The notes below the pieces were generated by a model, which ran no database searches, was not told where the DNA came from, and saw nothing but the letters and a program-made list of their open reading frames with translations. From CAYVTV01 sp964563105 (lineage in GTDB: Bacteria; Bacteroidota; Bacteroidia; Bacteroidales; GCA-2748055): a stretch of DNA of 64,000 nt. The position numbers and the translations under genes were made by a program. This document shows, one piece after another, positions 44,017 to 53,587 of the stretch (positions are counted from its first letter, which is position 1; each line of letters opens with the position of its first letter). The stretch is taken from NCBI GenBank assembly GCA_964563105.1, contig CAZLXM010000007.1, positions 1-64,000 of the forward strand, given 5' to 3'.

Positions 44017-47000
44017 TCAGATTCGTCTGCTTACCAGTTTTTTAAGCCACTCATAATAAAGGGCTAAATAAATTAAAAGATTTAGTATCCATATTATACT
44101 GATATTAAACCAAAACGTTTCAAAATAACGTCCGGCAAAATGTTTTTTCGGGGCAAAAAAGTGAGAACGAAAATCCAGATATGATCCCGGAATTGGATCA
44201 AGGAATATAGGATCGGATTGCCTCACAAGTGAATGCCTATATTCTACTATTTTATTTTTTTCATAGATTTTTTTAACATGATCTGAAACACTTTCATTAT
44301 GATATTTATCCAGCATATTGAAATATAAATCCTTCCTGTTTTTCATCAGATAGCGGATCCGATTTGTTTTTTCCCGTTCAAACTTTGTAAAAATTTGTTG
44401 ATAATGATTCTTTAATTGGGAAATATAAAATTCGAATGAATAAAATATAGCAGAACTAATATTTTCGGTAGTTGACTTATTATACTCCGGATCTGTATAA
44501 ATACCGGTTACTTTTTCCTGTTTTCTTATTTCATTATTTAACAAAACAAAATCTGATGCAGAATACGTAATCTTCCCATTATCCCTGAAATCTTCAAAAC
44601 ATTTATTTAATCTTGTTTCTAATTCAGGAATATAATATGAAAGATGAAAATCAGAATTAGTAATTTGTTTGTCAGTATTATAAAAATGCTTTTGAAATGA
44701 GTTGTCTTTAAATTGTTTAACCATCAGAGCCTCGTATGACCACTTGGTCGGCATAATTTCAGCCAGAAAAGGGACTTTGTCAATTCTGCTTATATTTCTG
44801 TTCAATTTATCAAAGCTAAACATCGCACCGCTCAAAACCATCATAGGAATGATTATCAAAGGGATAATTATATAAATAGTAACAGCGGAATTAAAAGATG
44901 CGGAAATATTCAGGCCTATCAGGTTCGCACATACTGCTGTTGTAAAAAATGCAAACCAATAGTGAAAGTACATTTCACGAAGATCAATAATATAGTGGGC
45001 GACTAAAATAAAACTGGCCGCCTGGATTGCTGAAATAAGTGTAAGTATCCCTATTTTGGATATTAAATATGCTGACCAGCTGAGATGAAGGAATTTTTCT
45101 CTTTTCAATATTTTCCTGTCTCTGAATATCTCTTCGGCACTTACTGTTAATCCGAGAAAGAGGGAAACGATAAGAGACATAAATATATAAATCGGTATAT
45201 TCTCATTTTCCCTGAATATATAATGTTTGGAAGAAGGATCAGCGATATACCGGATAATATAGGAGAGAATGAATGCTAATATGGGAGCTTCAAGAAGTGT
45301 AAGGGCCAAATATTGCTTATTACTGATTTTTGAAAGAAAATCTCTCACAGAAAAAATTCGGATTTGCTTAAACCAATCTGGTATTGATAGTGTTTTTGGA
45401 GGCTTTTCATCGATACATATAAATTCAGGCCCTTTTTTCGAATTTTTAAAATATTCCTGCCATTTTTCGGGGCTTACTTTACGGGAAGAAGTATAATTTC
45501 CATATTCATCCACAATTCTTGCTTCGATTATATTAAATATAAGTTCGGGATTTACATTCCCGCATGTCGGGCATTCTCCAATTTCAGCATTTATTTGGGC
45601 ATCAAGATACTTAAAATACATAACCGCTTCAACCGGGTTCCCGGAATATACAAGATGTCCGCCTGAATCCAGGATAATTATACTGTCGAACATTTTAAAT
45701 ATTTCGGAGGATGGCTGATGGATAACAACAAAAATCAGTTTTCCTTTTAATGTTAATTCTTTCAGTAAATCCATAACATTGTCGGAATCACGTGAAGATA
45801 AGCCTGAAGTAGGTTCATCCACAAATAATATGGATGGTTCTCTAATCAATTCCAAAGCTATATTTAATCTTTTCCTTTGTCCTCCGCTAATTGTTTTATT
45901 GAAAAGATCCCCAACTTTCAGGTCTTTTTTATCTTCAATTCCCAGATTTCGTAATACTAATTCTGTTTTTTTGATAATCTGTTCTTCTGTCAGGTCCTTG
46001 AAACATAGCTTAACGTTGTAATAAAGATTTTCAAATACTGTCAGGGTTTCTATAAGCATGTCATCCTGAGGGATATACCCAATTACTCCTTTTAAGTCAT
46101 CTTTGTTTTCATGCAGCTTGATGCCATTTATTTTAACCTCACCTGAAGAGGGTTTAAATATACCGGTAAGAACATTGAGAAGTGTTGTTTTGCCCGATCC
46201 GCTTGCCCCAAGTATCCCTATAAGATTCCCCTGTTGAGCCGAAAAAGAGATTTCTCTTAATCCCTTATATCCATTTTTAAAGCGATATTCAAGATTTTTA
46301 ACATTGAACGAAATACGTGTTTTTACCTGTTCCGACAGGAAATAGGAAGCTATATCACTATAATATATAATTTTCCCTTTAGGTAATTTAAGGGCACTTC
46401 CCCTTGGGATGTGAGATATATTATTTTTATGTAAAATAAGTCCATTTAGAAAAATATCTTCATTTCCCGAATATTTTACGAAATACATATTTACATTTGG
46501 GACACAAAGAACTTTTAAACCCTGATCTGCTATTCCGGTATCAAATTCTCTAAATAAAATACCTCTCTCATTGATAACCAAAATATTTGGATTTGAACTG
46601 TTTTTTGTTTTTTTCGGAAATATAAATGTTTCGATACTATTTTTTATGCTTTCCGGTATTCGGAAAACCTCTGAAACTGTTTCAATGATTGCAAGCCTTT
46701 GGGTTGTGAGCTTCATTGAAGCCAATAAAAGTTCATAAAGACGGATGCATACAACTATTTTCTGACTCTGGTTTAAAGTTTTATTTATTCTTTTACAAAT
46801 CCCCAGTATCTTTACACTATCCAAAACGGAAGTTAGTTTAGGATTAACTGCATTTACACCCGGTTTAGGGTTAATTAAAGGCTCAGGTCCGGAAATTTCA
46901 AGGAATAAGGTATAATATTTCTCAAAACCCTTATCACCTAATTGCTGTAATAAAAAATTTTTTACATATTCTTTTTCTCCCTTCTCAACTCCTCCATCTT

Positions 47001-47055
47001 GTTTAGTGAGAATTGCAAAAAGCTGCATCAATGCCTTTAGAATCTCCTCGCTCAT
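44017..47055 (-). CDS. ABCG-type ABC transporter with TerB-like and FHA-like N-terminal extension
   Basis: This 1012-residue protein has four parts. Residues 1-150 form a helical, TerB-like domain. Residues 155-240 form a beta-rich domain of FHA-like character (ILVINERGILFREFDTG, DIFLNGLILHKNN). Residues 250-480 form the ATPase, with Walker A GASGSGKT at 283-290, signature SGGQRKR from 390, Walker B ILFVDEPTSG at 409-418 and the ABCG-type PTSGLSSRDS. The C-terminal half has about six to seven membrane helices and a large soluble loop (about 755-960). It is a half-transporter of ABC-2/ABCG type with fused domains. It starts 15 bases after the SiaC-like gene, which suggests that the switch controls it. 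The exported substrate is unknown. Confidence 0.87.
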   Translation of the reverse strand: MSEEILKALMQLFAILTKQDGGVEKGEKEYVKNFLLQQLGDKGFEKYYTLFLEISGPEPLINPKPGVNAVNPKLTSVLDSVKILGICKRINKTLNQSQKIVVCIRLYELLLASMKLTTQRLAIIETVSEVFRIPESIKNSIETFIFPKKTKNSSNPNILVINERGILFREFDTGIADQGLKVLCVPNVNMYFVKYSGNEDIFLNGLILHKNNISHIPRGSALKLPKGKIIYYSDIASYFLSEQVKTRISFNVKNLEYRFKNGYKGLREISFSAQQGNLIGILGASGSGKTTLLNVLTGIFKPSSGEVKINGIKLHENKDDLKGVIGYIPQDDMLIETLTVFENLYYNVKLCFKDLTEEQIIKKTELVLRNLGIEDKKDLKVGDLFNKTISGGQRKRLNIALELIREPSILFVDEPTSGLSSRDSDNVMDLLKELTLKGKLIFVVIHQPSSEIFKMFDSIIILDSGGHLVYSGNPVEAVMYFKYLDAQINAEIGECPTCGNVNPELIFNIIEARIVDEYGNYTSSRKVSPEKWQEYFKNSKKGPEFICIDEKPPKTLSIPDWFKQIRIFSVRDFLSKISNKQYLALTLLEAPILAFILSYIIRYIADPSSKHYIFRENENIPIYIFMSLIVSLFLGLTVSAEEIFRDRKILKREKFLHLSWSAYLISKIGILTLISAIQAASFILVAHYIIDLREMYFHYWFAFFTTAVCANLIGLNISASFNSAVTIYIIIPLIIIPMMVLSGAMFSFDKLNRNISRIDKVPFLAEIMPTKWSYEALMVKQFKDNSFQKHFYNTDKQITNSDFHLSYYIPELETRLNKCFEDFRDNGKITYSASDFVLLNNEIRKQEKVTGIYTDPEYNKSTTENISSAIFYSFEFYISQLKNHYQQIFTKFEREKTNRIRYLMKNRKDLYFNMLDKYHNESVSDHVKKIYEKNKIVEYRHSLVRQSDPIFLDPIPGSYLDFRSHFFAPKKHFAGRYFETFWFNISIIWILNLLIYLALYYEWLKKLVSRRI

Positions 47056-47070
47056 TATTATAAGTAATTT

Positions 47071-47445
47071 CTAATATTTAATAAATTCAAAAGGCACATC
47101 AGTCATTTCGCTGTATTCTTCTCCGGCTTCTTTCATATCCTCATCATAATCGGGATAGTACCATTTAACTAATATACCTGCACCTTTTTTAATAATATCT
47201 TCAAGGATTAAAAGAATATCCAGGATCTTTTTTGATGAAGCTGTGTTAAAATAACTGAATTTAAAAGCCAGGGTTGTTTTTTTAAGAGGATCTGTTGAAT
47301 ATTGTTTTAGCCATTTAAGTACTGGCTCATAAAAAGTATTAACATCTTCGGGCAAAGATTTTCCTTCGATCTTAAACAAACAATTATCTTTGTCCAGGAT
47401 TATTTCAGGATTATCATCACTTGCTTTAATAATTAACTTGTCCAT
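47071..47445 (-). CDS. SiaC-like partner-switch protein (DUF1987)
   Basis: This 124-residue protein has the DUF1987/SiaC fold, related to STAS anti-sigma-antagonists. The motif KFSYFNTASSKKILDILLIL includes Thr68, at the same number as the Thr68 reported to be phosphorylated in Pseudomonas aeruginosa SiaC. PDYDEDMKEAGEEYSEMTDVPFEFI is the typical C-terminal end. In the known system the kinase SiaB phosphorylates and the phosphatase SiaA dephosphorylates SiaC, which then activates a diguanylate cyclase. No such cyclase is present here; an ABC transporter gene follows instead. The gene lies one base after the kinase gene. Confidence 0.88.
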   Translation of the reverse strand: MDKLIIKASDDNPEIILDKDNCLFKIEGKSLPEDVNTFYEPVLKWLKQYSTDPLKKTTLAFKFSYFNTASSKKILDILLILEDIIKKGAGILVKWYYPDYDEDMKEAGEEYSEMTDVPFEFIKY

Positions 47446-47446
47446 T

Positions 47447-48028
47447 TTATTTTATATTTCTTGGAATTGCTGAAGTAAAAAGGAAAAAGGAGATGTTATC
47501 AGAAAGTGGAAGAAATTGATATTCAAGTTTTCCTCCGGTCTTTCTTTTTATATCAATAAATCCTAATCCTGCTCCGCCTTTTTTTGATATTCTGCCTTCT
47601 TTCAATTGTTTCTTATATAATTCGTTTAACTCATCTTTTTCAAGCGAATTAATTTTTTCGATAAATTTGCGAAGTGGATTTACTCTTGAATTATTTATTA
47701 GATTTCCTGTAACAACATGGTATTCTGATTTATTTACACTAATCATTAATAGGCCTTTATGAATATTTCCTGATGCAGATATTGAAGGTATTAAAGCATG
47801 CTTTGTTATATTTTGCAGACATTCAATCATAACATGATATACTTTTTTCTGTACGATTTCAGATTCATCTTCCCTCGAAAGTTTATCTTCTGTTACTGAA
47901 GAAAATGTTTTAATTAACTGATGATTAATATCTCCTTCATATGCCATTGTGATTTCATATTCTTTCATCCCGTTATATAAGTCATATAAAAACTTCAGGA
48001 AATTGCAGCAATTTTTATTTGAATTCAT
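47447..48028 (-). CDS. SiaB-family protein kinase (DUF6272)
   Basis: This 193-residue protein has a GHKL-type (histidine-kinase-like ATPase) fold: ECLQNITKHA is the N-box and KGGAGLGFIDIKRKTGG the G-box. It lacks a histidine phosphoacceptor domain and is a Ser/Thr kinase type. Its expected substrate is the DUF1987 protein encoded immediately downstream. It follows the SpoIIE phosphatase gene by 29 bases. Kinase, switch protein and phosphatase together make a complete SiaABC-like module. Confidence 0.87.
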   Translation of the reverse strand: MNSNKNCCNFLKFLYDLYNGMKEYEITMAYEGDINHQLIKTFSSVTEDKLSREDESEIVQKKVYHVMIECLQNITKHALIPSISASGNIHKGLLMISVNKSEYHVVTGNLINNSRVNPLRKFIEKINSLEKDELNELYKKQLKEGRISKKGGAGLGFIDIKRKTGGKLEYQFLPLSDNISFFLFTSAIPRNIK

Positions 48029-48057
48029 TTATTTTATAATTAAATCTGCAACAAATA

Positions 48058-50664
48058 TTAAAATTCAATACCTATCATTAACAGGTCATCGAGCTGTCTT
48101 GTCCCATCCTGCCATTTTGCAAAGTCATGTTGAAAAAATGAGTAGTAGTTTTCCATGGAATAATTTTGATTTTCAAGTATAAGCTCTCTGACTCTTTTAG
48201 TTGAATATTTTCTTCCATAAGGGCCTCCAAGCTGGTCAGTAAGGCCGTCAGTAAAAAAAAATATCTTATCCCCTTTTTTGGTTTTTATAGTTTTATTAGT
48301 GAATTTTACTTCTGCCCTTTTCCCTGTCATTAAACCTCCTATCGCTCTCCGGTCGCCTTTGTATTCTCTAAGTATCCCTTTACTAAAATGTAGAAGTGGT
48401 CTGTAGGCACCCGCATATTCCAAATATTGTTTTTCGAGATTTATTTTACAGAGAGCGATATCCATACCATCCTGGCTCTCAGATGAGTTAAGTTCCTGTT
48501 TTAAGGTGTGCCTTACCTTTTTATTTAATATATTTAAAATTTCTGCAGGAGAGTATCCATTGTAATTATCAACTGTATCATTCAGGAGAAAATATCCGAC
48601 AAATGAAAGGAGAGCACCGGGAACACCATGCCCTGTACAATCTATAGCCGCAACATACAGCCATTCATCTTTAACATTAAACCAGGGGAAATCGCCCGAA
48701 ACCACATCCCTTGGTTTATAAAAAACAAAACTATCAGGGAAGTATTTTTGGAATATCTTTAAATCGGGGAGGAGTGCTTTTTGAATTCTTTTAGCATAAT
48801 TGATGCTGTCTTCAATATTTTTATTTTTAATTTGAATCTCTTTTTCAATCTTCTTGGCTTCAGTAATATCATGCCCGACAAATAATACAGTTTCAAGTAC
48901 ATTGTTTGAAATTTCCGGAATGGCATCAAAACTTATTATTCTTTCCAACAGCATATCTCCCATTTTAACAGTTACCGAAATTTCAGTATTAGTTTTATGG
49001 GGATTTACTGAAATTTCCATCAGGGTGTTGGTAAAGTAATCTTTAAATGTTTTATGAATTTCAACTTCCGACAAAAATTTGTTAATAAGGCCTTTTGAGT
49101 CAAAAGGTATATAATCTTCAACTACCGGATTTACGTAATGAAATTGTCCCGCAGTACTCAATCTAAGTATAAGGTCCAGGGAATTTTCGGATAATGATTG
49201 CATCCTTGACTTAAGACGCTCTTCTTTTTCAGCTCTTATTTTTTCGGTAATATCTCTTGAATTTAGAATAATTCCTTTTATTGAAGGATCATCCAGCATA
49301 TTTTTGGATGAGGTTTCGAGGAAAATGCGCTCTCCATCTTTTTTTATAAAAGAATAACGAATTACATGCTTTTCATTTATTCCCAATGCTGTGTTTTCCA
49401 TCAGTTTACGCATATTGTACTGATTTTCTTTAGCTAAACGTTCAAAATCTTTTCCATTCATCATTTCTTCGGGTGTATAGCCAAGTATTTTAATAACAGA
49501 TGGGCTCACATATGTCATTTTGAGGTCATGATCATAAATGGATATTATTTCTGAAGCATTTTCAAGTAACCAGTGGAGTTTACTTTGTGCATTTTCAACT
49601 TCTATAATCTTGGTTTCAAGTTGGTTATTAATTTTTTGCAGCTCTTCCTGTGTTTTTTTCATTATTCTCGCATTTTCCTGCAATTTATGTTCATTAGAAC
49701 GGAGTTCTTCTGTCATCTTCTGCGATTCAGAAAGCAGAGATTCAGTTTTAAGCCTTAATTTAAGATTATGTAAAGCTCGCCCTATTATTTCACCAAGTTC
49801 AAGCATAAACTGTATGGTTAACTTAGGAACTTTTTCCTGAAGAAATGCAAATTCAACTACGCCCTGAAGGTTATTATCTGAAATTAAAGGGATTAGAAGA
49901 ATACTGGCGGGTTTTTGATCACCTAAAATACCAGATGTTATAGAAATGTAGTCTTTCGGAATTTCAGTCCTGTAAATGTAGTCCATTTCATAAGCACATT
50001 CTCCTATCAGGCTTTCTCCAATCCTGAATTCCTGATCAACAAATCTTCGACGGTTGTAAGCATAGTGTGCGATATTAATCAAAACTTTCCGTTCATTATC
50101 AAGCAAATAAAAAGCTCCCTGGCTTGCTTCAATATAGTTTATAAGAGTTTTAAGAAGCTGAAAGGATATTTCATTTAGATTGGTATGAGTTCTTAATATC
50201 CGGGAAATAATTTCCTTTCCTTCAGATATCCATGTTTGTTGCTTTTCTTTCCTGGCATTGGAGCGCAGAAAACTCTGTAACATGATTAGGGCATTTCCCA
50301 GCTTATCATCCGGCCCTTCAGTGTTAATTGGTATAGTGAAATCACCTGTGCCAATTCTTTTGGCTTGTTCAGCATATCCCTCAATCAGTGCCCTTTTAGC
50401 TGAAATTAAAGATTGAAATTTTATTTCCTTTTCGTGATATTTTTTCTGAAATTTAATGTAAGTTATAATAAAAAGAAAAGGAAATAAGTCTGCAAGGAAT
50501 ACTACAGGATTGACAGCATGAATGGCCGCAATTCCGGTCAATGAGAAAGAAATCTTGTAAAATGAAACCAGGCCTATATACAAAACAATAAAATAGACAA
50601 TTCCCGGAAGAACTATTTTATAGATGTTTTTTTTATATTTTATTTGAATCAGATCAGGCTTCAT
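48058..50664 (-). CDS. Membrane-bound GAF-PAS-PP2C (SpoIIE) phosphatase, SiaA-like
   Basis: This 868-residue protein has two N-terminal membrane helices (about 17-40 and 48-70), a HAMP-like or linker region, a GAF domain (about 145-300), a coiled coil (about 310-365), two PAS domains (about 365-480 and 490-605) and a C-terminal SpoIIE/PP2C domain (about 625-868). The metal-binding acids are present: SGDFP (Asp658), DCTGHG (Asp675), DGMD (Asp735), TDGLTD (Asp806, Asp810) and QLDD (Asp859/860). It should dephosphorylate the SiaC-like protein upon a signal sensed by the GAF/PAS domains. The gene overlaps the upstream GAF gene by 11 bases, which shows translational coupling. Confidence 0.9.
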   Translation of the reverse strand: MKPDLIQIKYKKNIYKIVLPGIVYFIVLYIGLVSFYKISFSLTGIAAIHAVNPVVFLADLFPFLFIITYIKFQKKYHEKEIKFQSLISAKRALIEGYAEQAKRIGTGDFTIPINTEGPDDKLGNALIMLQSFLRSNARKEKQQTWISEGKEIISRILRTHTNLNEISFQLLKTLINYIEASQGAFYLLDNERKVLINIAHYAYNRRRFVDQEFRIGESLIGECAYEMDYIYRTEIPKDYISITSGILGDQKPASILLIPLISDNNLQGVVEFAFLQEKVPKLTIQFMLELGEIIGRALHNLKLRLKTESLLSESQKMTEELRSNEHKLQENARIMKKTQEELQKINNQLETKIIEVENAQSKLHWLLENASEIISIYDHDLKMTYVSPSVIKILGYTPEEMMNGKDFERLAKENQYNMRKLMENTALGINEKHVIRYSFIKKDGERIFLETSSKNMLDDPSIKGIILNSRDITEKIRAEKEERLKSRMQSLSENSLDLILRLSTAGQFHYVNPVVEDYIPFDSKGLINKFLSEVEIHKTFKDYFTNTLMEISVNPHKTNTEISVTVKMGDMLLERIISFDAIPEISNNVLETVLFVGHDITEAKKIEKEIQIKNKNIEDSINYAKRIQKALLPDLKIFQKYFPDSFVFYKPRDVVSGDFPWFNVKDEWLYVAAIDCTGHGVPGALLSFVGYFLLNDTVDNYNGYSPAEILNILNKKVRHTLKQELNSSESQDGMDIALCKINLEKQYLEYAGAYRPLLHFSKGILREYKGDRRAIGGLMTGKRAEVKFTNKTIKTKKGDKIFFFTDGLTDQLGGPYGRKYSTKRVRELILENQNYSMENYYSFFQHDFAKWQDGTRQLDDLLMIGIEF

Positions 50665-51427
50665 GACACATATTTGTCAGGCTAAAAAGTTCTTTCCCAA
50701 GTTCATTTGATAATATTTTTAATATTTCCAAACCATTATTGCCGATATCTGACAAGGTGGAAAATTCTATTAATGCTATACACTGGTCTTCATAGATTAT
50801 AGGGGTTAGATAAAGAAAGCGGGCATAAGTGCTGCCCAGTCCTGATGCGAGTAATCTATATGTTTTAGAAAGATTGGATAATTTCATTACTTGCATATCT
50901 AAAGCTGCTTGTCCATGAATGCCTTCACCAGCTCTAAAAGGTAAAGCCCGGTTTTCCGGAGCTATGGCATATTCTTCTGAAACCTCAAAAAGAGAATGTT
51001 CCGGATTATAAAGAAATACTACTCCCTGCATGATATTAAACTCGGATGCAAGACTTTTAAGGATAGTTGCAAAACCTGGTTTACTTAATTTTTGAATCGT
51101 TTCCTGCTTTATTTTTTGAGCAATGTCATAAGGCCTTATATACTGGACTTCTTTATTATCTGAAAGAGAGGCTTTATTTACTTCAGATGAGATTTCATTT
51201 TTAAGGTTGTTACGAATTTTATTTACCGGATAATTATTAATGTATTGAAAAAATAAAAATATTATGAGAAGCAGGATAATACTAAAAAAAAATAATAAGA
51301 TAAAAGGATAATTTCCAGTTTTAATATAAATATTCCATGAAATGAAAAACAATCCGGAAACAGATATTGTTAGTAGCACAAATGCTGATACTATATATTT
51401 TATATTACTAAAATCCTGAATCTTCAT
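50654..51427 (-). CDS. Membrane-anchored GAF-domain sensor
   Basis: This 257-residue protein has two N-terminal membrane helices (about 10-33 and 38-61), a charged linker, then one GAF domain (about 105-250; EYAIAPENRALPFRAGEGIH, VMKLSNLSKTYRLLASGLGS). No catalytic output domain is present, so it probably signals through partner proteins, most likely the SpoIIE phosphatase whose start codon overlaps its end. It resembles the GAF region of the neighbouring proteins and may have arisen by duplication in the operon. The ligand is unknown. Confidence 0.85.
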   Translation of the reverse strand: MKIQDFSNIKYIVSAFVLLTISVSGLFFISWNIYIKTGNYPFILLFFFSIILLLIIFLFFQYINNYPVNKIRNNLKNEISSEVNKASLSDNKEVQYIRPYDIAQKIKQETIQKLSKPGFATILKSLASEFNIMQGVVFLYNPEHSLFEVSEEYAIAPENRALPFRAGEGIHGQAALDMQVMKLSNLSKTYRLLASGLGSTYARFLYLTPIIYEDQCIALIEFSTLSDIGNNGLEILKILSNELGKELFSLTNMCHEA

Positions 51428-51551
51428 TTAAACCCGAGCGTTTAATACTTAAATATTTTTCTGATTAATCCGGTAGTTCCCGTAGTAATCAACTTTTACG
51501 GAAAAATCAGATTCAGGTTTTAAATTTTCCGGGTAAAAACTATTTGCTTGA

Positions 51552-53585
51552 TTATGAGGATATATCAGAATAAGGAGGAATATTTTTTTGAAGTGTTTTT
51601 ATCTGATCATTTAATCTTTGAATTTCATTTGCAGCTTTCTCCAGCAATTGATGGTTTTGTTTCTTTTCTGTAATATCATTGGCTATATTTATTATTTTTT
51701 GGATTTTCCCATCATTATCAACAACAGATGAGAATGTTCCTTCCAGCCATACTTCTTTTCCACTGAAAAGCCTGTATTTTTCTATTTTGTTTATAATCTG
51801 TCCTTCACGAATGTTTTTCCAAAATAGTTTATATTCTTCACTATATTTATCAGTCAGTGCAAAATCGCTATGATGTTTTCCGATTATCTGGTCTTTGGAT
51901 GTTTCCAGAACTAGTTGCATTTTATCATTCACATTTGAAAACCTTCCGTTCTCAGTGAATTCTGCTACTAAAGAAGATGAATTAACCGCAAATAATATAG
52001 CTGACATTTCAGATTCTTTTTTATGATATTCATCCTGTGCTTTTTGTAATTGGGCCATACTTTTTTTCATTCGCTCTTCCTGTTGTAGCATTATTTCAGT
52101 TTGTTCCCGTGATTGTTCTAAAAGCTTTGATTTTTGTTCATTAATTTTTACTGAAGCAAGTGTTGAGGCTGTAATTTCACTAATTTGCCCAACAAAGGTT
52201 ATTTCAAATGTTTGTAATACTTTCATTGATGCAATTTCGAGAACACCAATAACTGCTTCTTCAATTTTCAGGGGCACGACCAGAAGACATAATGGTTTTG
52301 ATTCGCCTAGTCCTGAGCTTATTTCAAGATAATCTTCCGGAATATCTGTCATAAATATTGTTTCTTTTTCCAGTGCGCATGTCCCTACGAGTCCCTCACC
52401 AGTCTGTATTTGCTTTTGCAAATATTTTCGTCTGTCAAACGCATAAGCAGCTATCATATCAAAATATGTCCCTTCATTTTCATCTTTTGCAAGATAAATT
52501 CCGGCTGCTGAGGCTCCAATATATTGCACCAGATTTAAAATAACTTTATATGCCAATTCTGTCACATTCTCCCTCTCAGAACGAAAAATTTCTCCGAATT
52601 TTGCAATTCCTTCATTTATCCAACTTCTTCTGTTGTCTTCTTCAATTCTTTTTAAAGTTTCAATCCGGGTATGATATAGTTTTTCTTTTAATCTTATTAG
52701 AGAACTTCCAAGGATGTCATGTTCTCCTGCAGGAATAAAACCGGCTGAATAATTTCCTTCAGCTAAATTATTTGCAAATTCAGCTTTTGTTTTTAGTTGT
52801 GTAGTAAGAATATTCAGGTCATCATTTATTAACCTGATATCATCAAATCCTGCCGATTGCAAATTGTCAGGTATTTTGCCTTCTTTAAGGTGCCCCGTAT
52901 TTTTTTTAATTTCAGCAAAACGGAGAGACAGTACAGATCCAAAATAGTATAGAAGGCTAATTATCAGGATGCCTGAGATAGATAACCAAATAATAAGTTT
53001 TGAACGATAAGTCTTGTAATAATCTGAAAGGTAATCTGAACTAAATTTGTATAAGTCCATTATTAAATTCTCAATTAAACGGGTTTGAATTATAAAATCA
53101 TCCAGAATCCCGCCTTTATCCCTTCCTCCTATTTTGCGTAATATCCTGTTGTTCTGAGATATATCGTCAAAATTTGCAAATAATTGGTCAATTGCATTTT
53201 TGTAATCAACTGTAAGTTTATTCAATTCACTGAGATTTTCCCTGATAGTACGGATCTTTCTAATTTCAGGAGGATTTGTAACAAAAGGAATACTATTTTC
53301 AAAAACATCAAATGAAGATTGTAATGCAAGTAGTTCTATGTTCGCTTCTTCAGGATTTTCTTCAGGATGAAAAAGGCCGGCTTCGGGATTAACATGAGTA
53401 ATACCAAGGTAATTTATATAATTATGGAATAATACATTTGTAATAATCAGATCTGATTTTATTTCTGATAATTGCATTAACCTGTTCCATCTGTCAAAAA
53501 AGAATAAACCTGACAATATCCATATTGACATAAAAATACTGGTGAAAAGCACTATAGTGCTTTTTATTCCAGGCAATCGGGCCAT
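51552..53585 (-). CDS. Transmembrane sensor with HAMP, GAF, coiled-coil and PAS domains
   Basis: This 677-residue protein has a first membrane helix (about 9-29), a large extracytoplasmic helical sensor region (about 35-190), a second helix (about 194-216), a HAMP-like region (about 215-290, with LAEGNYSAGFIPAGEHDILG), a GAF domain (about 325-465), a coiled coil (about 470-515) and a PAS domain (about 520-640). There is no kinase, cyclase or methyl-accepting output domain at the C-terminus. Two bases separate it from cheR upstream, so CheR-type methylation of this or other operon members is plausible. It is followed by a 124-base gap before the GAF gene. Confidence 0.85.
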   Translation of the reverse strand: MARLPGIKSTIVLFTSIFMSIWILSGLFFFDRWNRLMQLSEIKSDLIITNVLFHNYINYLGITHVNPEAGLFHPEENPEEANIELLALQSSFDVFENSIPFVTNPPEIRKIRTIRENLSELNKLTVDYKNAIDQLFANFDDISQNNRILRKIGGRDKGGILDDFIIQTRLIENLIMDLYKFSSDYLSDYYKTYRSKLIIWLSISGILIISLLYYFGSVLSLRFAEIKKNTGHLKEGKIPDNLQSAGFDDIRLINDDLNILTTQLKTKAEFANNLAEGNYSAGFIPAGEHDILGSSLIRLKEKLYHTRIETLKRIEEDNRRSWINEGIAKFGEIFRSERENVTELAYKVILNLVQYIGASAAGIYLAKDENEGTYFDMIAAYAFDRRKYLQKQIQTGEGLVGTCALEKETIFMTDIPEDYLEISSGLGESKPLCLLVVPLKIEEAVIGVLEIASMKVLQTFEITFVGQISEITASTLASVKINEQKSKLLEQSREQTEIMLQQEERMKKSMAQLQKAQDEYHKKESEMSAILFAVNSSSLVAEFTENGRFSNVNDKMQLVLETSKDQIIGKHHSDFALTDKYSEEYKLFWKNIREGQIINKIEKYRLFSGKEVWLEGTFSSVVDNDGKIQKIINIANDITEKKQNHQLLEKAANEIQRLNDQIKTLQKNIPPYSDISS

Positions 53586-53587
53586 AT

